A stretch of 7,290 nt of DNA from Acidobacteriota bacterium. GTDB lineage: Bacteria > Acidobacteriota > Terriglobia > Terriglobales > Acidobacteriaceae. Positions 1-4,892 of the stretch are shown here, piece by piece. The notes below the pieces were generated by a model. The model was not told the origin of the DNA. It saw only the letters and a list, made by a program, of their open reading frames with translations, and did no database searches. Where the stretch lies: positions 1 to 7,290 of the forward strand of contig JAJXXG010001265.1 of the NCBI GenBank assembly GCA_021781255.1, in the 5' to 3' direction. The first letter of the stretch is position 1. Each line of letters opens with the position of its first letter. A program made the translations under genes and the position numbers.

Positions 1-2
1 AC

Positions 3-272
3 TGGCTGGCCAGGAGGCCACGCTTCCATCTCCACTTCACGCCAACCTCAGCCTCATGGCTCAACCTGGTAGAACGATGGTTTGCCGCGCTCACCGAAAA
101 ACAACTCCGGCGCGGCGTTCACCGCTCTACCAAGGAACTCGTAGACGCCATCGGCACCTTCATCCAGCACCACAACCAAGACCCAAAACCCTTCGTCTGG
201 CACAAGACAGCAGACCAAATCCTCGACTCTGTCGCTCGCTTTTGTATCAGAACTTCAGACTCAGGAAACTAG
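3..272 (+). CDS. IS630-family transposase, C-terminal part (runs off left edge)
   Basis: This is an open frame of 89 codons entering from the left edge and ending at TAG 270-272. It matches the end of the DDE domain of IS630/Tc1-like transposases: a stretch reading HFTPTSASWLNLVERWF at about residues 11-27, then a Lys/Arg-rich EKQLRRG segment, a STKELVDAI helix and a final KPFVWHKTADQIL block. The Glu of LVERWF (bases 72-74) sits where the family has its third catalytic acidic residue. The two catalytic Asp residues lie outside the window, so it cannot be told whether the gene is whole. I see no convincing terminal inverted repeat after the stop, although an imperfect hairpin lies at 284-296. 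The family call rests on motif recognition from memory. A partial or dead copy is as likely as an active one. Confidence 0.75.
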   Translation, partial: WLARRPRFHLHFTPTSASWLNLVERWFAALTEKQLRRGVHRSTKELVDAIGTFIQHHNQDPKPFVWHKTADQILDSVARFCIRTSDSGN

Positions 273-460
273 ATAGTAGTTTTTCCCAACGTGGGATGGC
301 AACGAACAAAAGTAAGCAGGTACATCGCTGCCGCCTCGTTGGAGCCAGCGCGATCCGTCTGTTATAAACGCTATCTTCACCGACAAATCTGTGCTCAATG
401 TGGGGCTCTTCATCCCAGCTTCCTCACGTTTCGCGGTCTGTGCTCTCTTGTGCAACAGCG

Positions 461-495
461 GCACCTGCGGATGATCGCAGCTTACCCGCAGGTGC
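461..495. repeat. 10-bp perfect inverted repeat
   Basis: The arms are GCACCTGCGG (461-470) and CCGCAGGTGC (486-495), separated by 15 bases. The arms are GC-rich and match perfectly. No T-run follows on either side, so it is not a typical intrinsic terminator. It could be an IS-end relic, a protein site or chance; the role is unknown. Confidence 0.5.
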
Positions 496-516
496 ACACT
501 ATGCTCCCAATTCTCA

Positions 517-531
517 TGCGCCAACGGCGCA
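517..531. repeat. 6-bp hairpin upstream of toxin-antitoxin promoter
   Basis: The arms TGCGCC (517-522) and GGCGCA (526-531) enclose a 3-base AAC loop. It lies about 35 bp upstream of the proposed -35 element of the antitoxin promoter. No T-run follows. The function is unknown. Confidence 0.35.
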
Positions 532-565
532 ATATATGCCAGCCTGGGGCGCGACCCTAGGACAA

Positions 566-595
566 CTGTCAAGGCAATACCTCACAAGGTATGAT
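566..595 (+). promoter_or_regulatory. predicted promoter of the toxin-antitoxin operon
   Basis: A -35-like CTGTCA (566-571, four of six consensus bases) is followed after 18 bases by a -10-like TATGAT (590-595, five of six). Transcription would start near 602, about 18 bases before the antitoxin ATG. The -10 box lies inside the repeated ATACCT/AGGTAT sites, as expected for an operon repressed by its own antitoxin. This is a prediction from consensus only. Confidence 0.5.
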
Positions 596-604
596 AAAAT
601 ACCT
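577..604. promoter_or_regulatory. three-half-site operator, likely antitoxin binding site
   Basis: Three copies of one hexamer are visible: ATACCT (577-582), its complement AGGTAT (587-592) and ATACCT again (599-604). The first two form a perfect palindrome with a 4-base CACA spacer. The second and third form another with a 6-base spacer. The outer copies sit in identical octamers AATACCTC (576-583 and 598-605), 22 bp apart, about two helical turns. Phd/YefM-type antitoxins, alone or with toxin, are known to bind palindromes over their own promoters, so this arrangement over the -10 box fits autoregulation. Confidence 0.6.
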
Positions 605-609
605 CTATC

Positions 610-614
610 GGAGG
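610..614 (+). promoter_or_regulatory. ribosome binding site fixing the antitoxin start
   Basis: GGAGG lies five bases before ATG 620. It decides the start: the longer upstream open frame beginning at 398 has no comparable site and would run through the promoter. Confidence 0.75.
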
Positions 615-619
615 CCACC

Positions 620-904
620 ATGCTCGACATCACCCAGGACATCCAGCCACTCACCACCTTCCGCAACAACTCCGTCAAAATGATGAAGCAGCTCAAGAGG
701 ACCGGCCGTCCCATCATCCTCACCGTCAACGGCAGAGCCGAAGCCACCGTCCTCTCCGCCGCCGCCTACCAGTGCCTCCTCGACGTCGCCGCCGCCGCCA
801 GCGAGCGTGAAGGCGTCCGCCAGGGCGACGCCGACATCGCCGCCACCCGCACCCGCCCAGCCGCCAAAGTCTTCGCCGACCTCCGCAAGCAACATGGCCT
901 ATAG
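620..904 (+). CDS. Phd/YefM-family antitoxin
   Basis: This encodes a 94-residue protein with the Phd/YefM layout. The N-terminal DNA-binding half includes ITQDIQPLTTFRNNSVKMM (about residues 4-22) and the GRPIILTVNGRAEATVLS strand-turn-strand (about 29-46), with the family's typical GRP...NG...VL pattern. A charged, Ala/Arg-rich C-terminal tail (about 55-94) would be disordered until it wraps the toxin. It should neutralise the RelE/ParE-type toxin encoded immediately downstream and repress the shared promoter. The reading frame overlaps the toxin ATG by 11 bases, which implies translational coupling. The codons favour C in third position more than the neighbouring sugar genes do, possibly a sign of separate origin. 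The start is set by GGAGG five bases upstream. The family call is strong; the exact subfamily is not certain. Confidence 0.85.
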   Translation: MLDITQDIQPLTTFRNNSVKMMKQLKRTGRPIILTVNGRAEATVLSAAAYQCLLDVAAAASEREGVRQGDADIAATRTRPAAKVFADLRKQHGL

Positions 905-1193
905 CGTAGAGTTCTCACGCCGCGCCGAACGCGACCTCGGCCAGATATTCGCATCCATCCACGCCGCCGACTCCCGAGCCGCGGCTTACTGGTTCGACGG
1001 CCTTCAGTCCCACATCGAAAAGCTTGCCACTCTCCCCGACCGCGGCACACTCACCCGCTACGATTCAAAACTCCGCTTCCTTCTCTACGGCAATAAGCCC
1101 CACATCTATCGCATCCTCTACCGCGTCGACCATCAGTCTAAACGCGTCGAAATCGTCCATATCCGCCATGGCGCACGCGCACCGCTGACCTAA
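894..1193 (+). CDS. RelE/ParE-family toxin
   Basis: This encodes a basic 99-residue protein of usual size for the RelE/ParE superfamily. Visible family features are an N-terminal strand YSVEFSRRAERDLGQIF (about 3-19), a helical middle with a LATLPDRGT segment (about 44-52), the strand pair IYRILYRVD (about 71-79) and a closing VEIVHIRHGAR (about 85-95) matching the usual V..I.H..R end. Members either cleave mRNA on the ribosome (RelE) or poison gyrase (ParE). The sequence resembles the ParE side, but I cannot decide the target. Translation starts inside the antitoxin gene (ATG 894-896 against antitoxin stop at 904) with only a weak purine stretch upstream, so it probably depends on antitoxin translation. 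The preceding partner is a matching antitoxin, and the pair looks intact. Confidence 0.85.
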   Translation: MAYSVEFSRRAERDLGQIFASIHAADSRAAAYWFDGLQSHIEKLATLPDRGTLTRYDSKLRFLLYGNKPHIYRILYRVDHQSKRVEIVHIRHGARAPLT

Positions 1194-1273
1194 ACGCAGG
1201 GGGCCGCCGCACTCGAGTCCCGCTCCGGGTGGTCGCAATAGTTGAGCTTGCCGCAAATCATATCTGCGACCTT

Positions 1274-1405
1274 AGGTCCCCAAAGGCGATCAAGACCGTT
1301 CGCTCTCTGCTTAAAACGGCCAGCATCCCCGTTGGCGAAATCGCCGTCCGCTTCGGAATTGCCAGATCCACCCTTTACCGCACAGTCAGCAAGCCTGTTG
1401 CATGA
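1274..1405 (+). pseudogene. resolvase/invertase-like C-terminal helix-turn-helix remnant
   Basis: A 43-codon frame ending at TGA 1403-1405 reads RSPKAIKTVRSLLKTASIPV, then GEIAVRFGIARSTLYRTV. This resembles the C-terminal DNA-binding helix-turn-helix of serine resolvases and invertases, which typically ends in an S.STLYR helix. There is no ATG start, and the catalytic N-terminal domain with its active-site Ser is absent upstream, where the toxin gene ends at 1193. The frame stays open upstream to about 1220 but without recognisable homology. It is most likely a relic of a mobile element's recombinase. The motif is short, so another HTH protein cannot be excluded. Confidence 0.5.
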
Positions 1406-1539
1406 GGCGCCGACCGGGTCCGCGCCGAGAGGGCCGCTTACGCCAAATAATTCAGAAAGTGACACATCTCGTGCTTATCCGTCCCACTTCAATATATATG
1501 ATGATCGATTATCTATTTACACAACAAATTCTCAATGGG
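1406..1539. other. intergenic region downstream of the leftward operon
   Basis: This AT-richer stretch separates the recombinase relic from the end of the transporter gene. It contains a near-palindrome GATGATCGATTATC (1500-1513) but no stem followed by a T-run on the minus strand. I therefore see no convincing intrinsic terminator for the leftward operon. Confidence 0.35.
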
Positions 1540-2766
1540 CTAAGCGTTCACTGCGGATGGCTTGACTCGATTCACCTTCAAAACCGCAAGACAGACAGCG
1601 CCCGCAACCAGAAACGCCGCAGAGACCTCAAGCGCGACGCCTAGGCCAACCCGGTCTTTGAGTATGCCGGCCGCGAGTGCCATCAGGCCACCGCAGACAC
1701 AGGACGTGAAATTGAAGATCCCATACGCAGTGGCCCGCAGCTTCTCTGAGACGACCTGGCAGAGTACCGGCATCAGGTTGCAGTCGAAGAATCCGCGCCC
1801 AAGGCCGAAGCACACCAGGCAGGGAAGGAGTATCCACCACGATCCTGTGCCGGCAGCCAGGAACAAAGCAGGGCCAGCCAGCATCAATCCAATCGCCTGC
1901 GTCCATGCGCGCGCGCGCCGGTTGGTTCTCGACCAGCTATCGGCCAGCCAGCCGCCACCGAGGATTCCCGCAAAGGAGGCAGCCTGGATATAGAACGTGG
2001 AAGAGAATCCGGCGGCCGTCAGACTGACATGGAAGCGCTCATACAAAAACGTGGCCAGCCACGCGTAGATGCACCAGAAAGAGATGGCGGCGAAGCCGTT
2101 CGCCAGCACCAGAAGCAGAAACGAGTTGTTGCTGGCAAGCTCCCGCATAGCTTTGGTGAAGGGAAGAACGCTCACGTAGCTGCCCCTGACCTCCTGCCTT
2201 TTTGGCGGATCTCTCAATGCAACAAACAACACGATGGAATAGAGTACGCCGCATGCCCCCAGCACATAGAAGACGTCATGCCATCCGTAATGCTGGCCGA
2301 TCCAGCTTCCGCCGAATCCTCCAAGCGCGACACCAGCATAGAGACCGCTCTGGTGCAGACCGATAGCGCGAGATCGCGTCGCGCCGCTGTGGTAGTCGGC
2401 GATCAGAGCCAATCCCGCAGGCAGATAGAATCCTTCACTGACGCCCAGCAATGCCTGTGCCGTCAGCAGTTCAGAATAGCTATGCGCGAGCCCGACCAGA
2501 AACGTGACTGCAGACCAGATCACGAAGCTCAGCAATATGACGCTGCGCCGGTTGAAGCGATCGGCCACATATCCGCCCAATGGACTGGCTACGCCATAGA
2601 CCCACAAGAACGCTGTGCCCAGAAATCCCAACTGTGTGTTCGTTACATGCAGATCCGCTCGCAGCAGAGGGAACAGTGAAAAAATGACCTGCCGGTCGAT
2701 ATAGTTCAGGGCAGCCACCACCCATAGGAGCGCGACCACAATCCAGGGGTAGATGGATTTATTCAT
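1540..2766 (-). CDS. MFS transporter, probable sialic-acid (organic anion) uptake
   Basis: This encodes a 408-residue, strongly hydrophobic inner-membrane protein with the usual length and spacing for 12 transmembrane helices. Features of the major facilitator superfamily are visible. LNYIDRQVI in helix 1 (about residues 20-28) is the signature position of the anion:cation symporter group. GGYVADRFNRR after helix 2 (about 64-74) is motif A, with its half-repeat GGWLADSWSRTNRR in the second half. LLGVSEGFYLPAG (about 107-119) lies in helix 4. It is the last gene of a leftward operon, its ATG overlapping the lyase stop as ATGA, with no strong ribosome site of its own, so translational coupling is likely. 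Given a sialic-acid lyase, mutarotase candidate and epimerase as neighbours, the likely cargo is N-acetylneuraminate, by inference. Hexuronates or other sugar acids are alternatives. Confidence 0.8.
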   Translation of the reverse strand: MNKSIYPWIVVALLWVVAALNYIDRQVIFSLFPLLRADLHVTNTQLGFLGTAFLWVYGVASPLGGYVADRFNRRSVILLSFVIWSAVTFLVGLAHSYSELLTAQALLGVSEGFYLPAGLALIADYHSGATRSRAIGLHQSGLYAGVALGGFGGSWIGQHYGWHDVFYVLGACGVLYSIVLFVALRDPPKRQEVRGSYVSVLPFTKAMRELASNNSFLLLVLANGFAAISFWCIYAWLATFLYERFHVSLTAAGFSSTFYIQAASFAGILGGGWLADSWSRTNRRARAWTQAIGLMLAGPALFLAAGTGSWWILLPCLVCFGLGRGFFDCNLMPVLCQVVSEKLRATAYGIFNFTSCVCGGLMALAAGILKDRVGLGVALEVSAAFLVAGAVCLAVLKVNRVKPSAVNA

Positions 2767-3686
2767 CTCGATCTTGATATCGCTAGCACTTCTGATGTAA
2801 CCAACAGTTTACGTCCGAGTTCCGTCCCTAACACACGCGCGCGTAGATCGGTCTGCTCGGCCGACGTCAATGAACGACGCGGAAGGATGCAGCTTCCGCA
2901 ATCGATACCGGTCCACGAAAGAACCTGCTTGATGACCGGATGGATCGGATAGCGCAGTAGCGCCTGAATAAATTCATTGATCTTATTCTGCGAACCGCGT
3001 GCCTCTTCCCAGCGGCCGGATGACGCATGTTGATACAGTTCCACAAAGCTGTCCGCGATCAGATTGTACGTGCTTCCGATGCCTCCATTGGCTCCCATTA
3101 CCAAGCCCGAGATTAGCATCTCATCGGCTCCGGCAAAGACCGCCGCTCTACTCTGCCGAATAGCCCACAGGCGGAAGAAATCGGAATCAGTGAATTTGAG
3201 CCCGATTACATTAGGAATAGCGCACAGCTCCAGAACCTGATCCGTGGTCCGAATGGCCGGAGCCATGGAAGGGAAGTAGTAGATCATCAGAGACAACTCA
3301 GACGCCTGTGCAATCGCTTCGTAGTAACTCTTAATCTCCTCGAACGAATAATTCCCCACCGGAGGCAAACTACTCACAAAGTGAGCTCCGCTCTTCGCCG
3401 CATGATTTGCCAGCGCAACAGCGTCTGCGGTTATTGGAGTTCCCACATGCACGATGACCTTCGCGCCTGCCGGCGAATTCCGCACTGCGCACTCAGTCGC
3501 AGTCCGTCTGTCATTCAGCGACAACTGAAAGCCTTCGCCGGTCTGGCCGCATACATAAACACCCTGAACGCCAGCCTTATAGACGCGCTCCAGCAACTTT
3601 TCGTAGGGCTTCGCCTGAAACTCTCCATCCTTATTGACTGGAGTTACCAATGCGGGGAAAATTCCATTTAGTTCAGCCATGTGCAT
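2763..3686 (-). CDS. nanA: N-acetylneuraminate lyase (DapA/NanA family)
   Basis: This class I aldolase would cleave N-acetylneuraminate to pyruvate and N-acetylmannosamine in the cytoplasm. The 307-residue (beta/alpha)8 protein shows the family landmarks: FPALVTPVNKDG near the N-terminus, CGQTGEGF (about 47-54), the catalytic Tyr in IYYFP (about 135-139), the Schiff-base Lys in IGLKFTDSDFF (about Lys164), and MGANGGIGSTYN (about 198-208). GSTYN and the KFTDSD block favour sialic-acid lyases over dihydrodipicolinate synthases. The pyruvate-binding loop has Gln where the families usually have Ser or Thr (GSTGE/GTTGE). I chose ATG 3684-3686 because AAGGAG (3692-3697) lies five bases upstream. 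A GTG at 3705-3707 has no room for a site, and ATG 3678-3680 is also possible. The gene sits second in the operon and overlaps the transporter by ATGA. A related 2-keto-3-deoxy sugar acid aldolase activity is the main alternative. Confidence 0.85.
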   Translation of the reverse strand: MHMAELNGIFPALVTPVNKDGEFQAKPYEKLLERVYKAGVQGVYVCGQTGEGFQLSLNDRRTATECAVRNSPAGAKVIVHVGTPITADAVALANHAAKSGAHFVSSLPPVGNYSFEEIKSYYEAIAQASELSLMIYYFPSMAPAIRTTDQVLELCAIPNVIGLKFTDSDFFRLWAIRQSRAAVFAGADEMLISGLVMGANGGIGSTYNLIADSFVELYQHASSGRWEEARGSQNKINEFIQALLRYPIHPVIKQVLSWTGIDCGSCILPRRSLTSAEQTDLRARVLGTELGRKLLVTSEVLAISRSR

Positions 3687-3691
3687 CCACA

Positions 3692-3697
3692 CTCCTT
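3692..3697 (-). promoter_or_regulatory. ribosome binding site deciding the lyase start
   Basis: On the minus strand AAGGAG is followed by five bases (TGTGG) and then ATG at 3686-3684. The upstream in-frame GTG at 3707 would place this site inside the gene, so the shorter start is preferred. Confidence 0.6.
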
Positions 3698-3721
3698 CAT
3701 TTATCACTTCCTTATCAACGC

Positions 3722-3828
3722 TCAGTTCAACACTCGATTAGACCGGCTCCCGGGACGGTCTTCGCCCCCCGGAATAACAATGCGACCGTCTCGCCACACT
3801 GCAGCTCCAGTGGCCACCAGCCCTATGG
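3722..3828 (-). other. out-of-frame 3' end of the kelch gene (last kelch repeat)
   Basis: One base out of register with the annotated kelch frame, the minus strand reads LVATGAAVWRDGRIVIPGGE and then DRPGSRS, ending NRVLN at TGA 3724-3722. This has exactly the pattern of a final kelch blade (hydrophobic strand, GRIVIPGGE, RPG) that the in-frame translation lacks. The in-frame tail instead reads GGHWSCSVARRSHCYSGG and ends at 3738. The switch falls around the runs CCC (3821-3823) and GGGG (3827-3830) as given on the plus strand. Removing one base there would restore a continuous gene ending 35 bases before the lyase ATG. Confidence 0.7.
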
Positions 3829-4751
3829 GGCAACTCACCCACGGAGATCCACTGATTGCTCTCTGTGGTGTAGCGCATTACGTTACGACCGAAGCCTGGG
3901 TGTCTCTCTCCCGGGCGAAGCGCAACGCCAGCCATATGGCCATCATCCCCGCCGATCAGAAGAAAATCTCCTTTGCGTTCACAGACGGCAGGCGCAGCGA
4001 CTGCAAGCGCGGTCGGATTCGGCAGACGCTTCCACCCCGTGGCTGGATCAAAGCTCCAGGCCTCACGCAAGTAGCGCCGCTCCGGAACTCCGTTCTCGGA
4101 GGGAACCAACGTAGCTCTGCCGACAATATAGAGTCTGTCCATACCGCCAGCCGCAGCCGAGAGAATCAGCCCTGCTCTAGGCAGCGAAGCCTCTTTGCGC
4201 CACCGCGAATCGGGCGTCCCATGCGCGTCCACACGCAAACTCCAAAGCTCGGCACTCGCGAGAGAGTTCTTCGAACTCTGGCCACCTAGGACGTAAACCC
4301 GGTCTCCCGTCGCCGCCATCGAAAAGTTGGCAAGCGGTGTCGGCAACTCCGCCCACGCCGACAAGTAGTAGCTCTGGTCACGCTTCTCCAGCCCCCAGAC
4401 GCCTCGCGACACAGCCAGATCATCCTCGCCGCCCGCAAGCACCAGCGTCTCTTTCAGCGAGACCGCGCCGCCATAAGCCAGCGCCCGCGGCAGCCGCGGA
4501 ACCTCATGCCACTCGGTTCCGCCCGTCTCAAGCGTCTCGATACGGGCGTGCCATATCTTCTTTCCACCTTCGCTTGGAGGTGCCGTCCACCGCGACCCGC
4601 CCGCCACCACCAGCGAACTACCAACCACTCCAACAAACTGTCCAGCGATTGCTCGTGGCAGCCGAGGCGATTCATCAACCCGAAGACTTCCAGTACCGAC
4701 CGCCAATGCGGTCCCAACCCCAGCAAGTATCAAAGGACGCCCCTTCAACAT
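3738..4751 (-). CDS. kelch-repeat protein, probable N-acetylneuraminate mutarotase (NanM-like), frame broken near 3' end
   Basis: This beta-propeller protein has repeated LP-R...-GG kelch units: LPRAIAGQFVGVVGSSLVVA (about residue 31), LPRALAYGGAVSLKETLVLA, LPTPLANFSMAATGDRVYVL, LPRAGLILSAAAGGMDRLYI and a fifth ending FLLIGGDDG. In sialic-acid loci such proteins interconvert alpha and beta anomers of N-acetylneuraminate (NanM), often in the periplasm. MLKGRPLILAGVGTALAVG at the N-terminus looks like a signal sequence and supports ATG 4751-4749. An in-frame extension to 4829 covers the promoter and is unlikely. No Shine-Dalgarno precedes the chosen ATG, but the predicted transcript starts only a few bases upstream. 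It is the first gene of the leftward operon. The sixth repeat is found only in the +1 frame, ending at 3722, so the frame shown (337 residues) ends with about 26 aberrant residues. The substrate is inferred from neighbours. Confidence 0.75.
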   Translation of the reverse strand: MLKGRPLILAGVGTALAVGTGSLRVDESPRLPRAIAGQFVGVVGSSLVVAGGSRWTAPPSEGGKKIWHARIETLETGGTEWHEVPRLPRALAYGGAVSLKETLVLAGGEDDLAVSRGVWGLEKRDQSYYLSAWAELPTPLANFSMAATGDRVYVLGGQSSKNSLASAELWSLRVDAHGTPDSRWRKEASLPRAGLILSAAAGGMDRLYIVGRATLVPSENGVPERRYLREAWSFDPATGWKRLPNPTALAVAAPAVCERKGDFLLIGGDDGHMAGVALRPGERHPGFGRNVMRYTTESNQWISVGELPHRAGGHWSCSVARRSHCYSGGRRPSREPV

Positions 4752-4758
4752 ATGAATT

Positions 4759-4772
4759 GATAATATACTATC
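4759..4772. promoter_or_regulatory. AT-rich near-palindrome over the leftward -10 box
   Basis: GATAATATACTATC equals its own reverse complement at 12 of 14 positions and covers the predicted -10 element of the kelch-lyase-transporter operon. It could be a repressor site, for instance for the DeoR-family regulator at 6274-7023, or simply an AT-rich promoter. No second copy was found that would prove a regulon. Confidence 0.35.
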
Positions 4773-4786
4773 GCTGGATGTGTCAA
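4760..4786 (-). promoter_or_regulatory. predicted promoter of the kelch-lyase-transporter operon
   Basis: On the minus strand a perfect -35 TTGACA (4786-4781) is followed after 15 bases by TATTAT (4765-4760). An overlapping TATATT at 4767-4762 is another choice. The spacing is shorter than the ideal 17. Transcription would begin near 4755-4751, at or next to ATG 4751, so the mRNA would be leaderless or nearly so. This agrees with the lack of a Shine-Dalgarno there. Confidence 0.45.
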
Positions 4787-4790
4787 CATG

Positions 4791-4814
4791 CTTCCTTTCC
4801 ATCGGGAAAGGAAG
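4791..4814. repeat. perfect 10-bp inverted repeat in the divergent intergenic region, candidate operator
   Basis: The arms CTTCCTTTCC (4791-4800) and GGAAAGGAAG (4805-4814) match perfectly around a 4-base ATCG centre. The site begins five bases upstream of the leftward -35 box and lies 78 bases before the epimerase ATG. Between divergent metabolic operons this is where a shared regulator would bind. It could alternatively form a hairpin in a leader RNA of the epimerase gene. No T-run follows, so a terminator is unlikely. Confidence 0.55.
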
Positions 4815-4892
4815 TTTGGCCGCATTCACGTTGTCCAGTCGTGCTTATCTTCGAATCCGAGATACTCACACCAGTCACCGGAGCTGAAATCC

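Larger units (their letters stand above)
273..565. other. non-coding stretch between transposase and toxin-antitoxin operon
   Basis: I find no convincing gene here on either strand. The open frames that cross it are Cys/Arg-rich, lack domain-like composition and have no ribosome site. What it does hold is secondary structure: TCCCA/TGGGA arms at 284-296, a 10-bp inverted repeat at 461-495 and a 6-bp one at 517-531. It may be the inter-element spacer left by IS insertion plus the upstream control region of the toxin-antitoxin operon. Confidence 0.5.

Noticed and set aside
398..619. N-terminal extension of the antitoxin frame up to 398
   Set aside because: It runs through the predicted promoter and operator, has no ribosome site and no family resemblance, whereas GGAGG sits five bases before ATG 620 where homology begins.
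2029..2679. Long plus-strand open frame of 216 codons opposite the transporter
   Set aside because: It is the antisense shadow of a clear 12-helix transporter gene. Its composition is Gln/Arg-rich without domain pattern, and it has no ribosome site.
2763..3686. Dihydrodipicolinate synthase for lysine synthesis
   Set aside because: The GSTYN and KFTDSD motifs and the neighbouring kelch, AGE and transporter genes fit a sialic-acid lyase better than DapA.
3687..3707. GTG start of the lyase at 3707
   Set aside because: The only good ribosome site (AAGGAG 3692-3697) lies downstream of it, and the added residues are not part of the conserved family start.
3681..4289. Plus-strand open frame of 202 codons opposite the kelch gene
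   Set aside because: It is a low-complexity Arg/Pro/Ser-rich antisense translation overlapping five recognisable kelch repeats on the other strand.
4752..4829. Earlier starts for the kelch protein at 4829 or 4802
   Set aside because: They would place the TTGACA promoter and the dyad inside the gene, and neither has a Shine-Dalgarno. ATG 4751 begins directly with a signal-like sequence.
4788..4892. Earlier start for the 2-epimerase at 4788
   Set aside because: The added 35 residues lie over the inverted repeat and look nothing like the family. ATG 4893 has GGAG nine bases upstream and gives the normal length.
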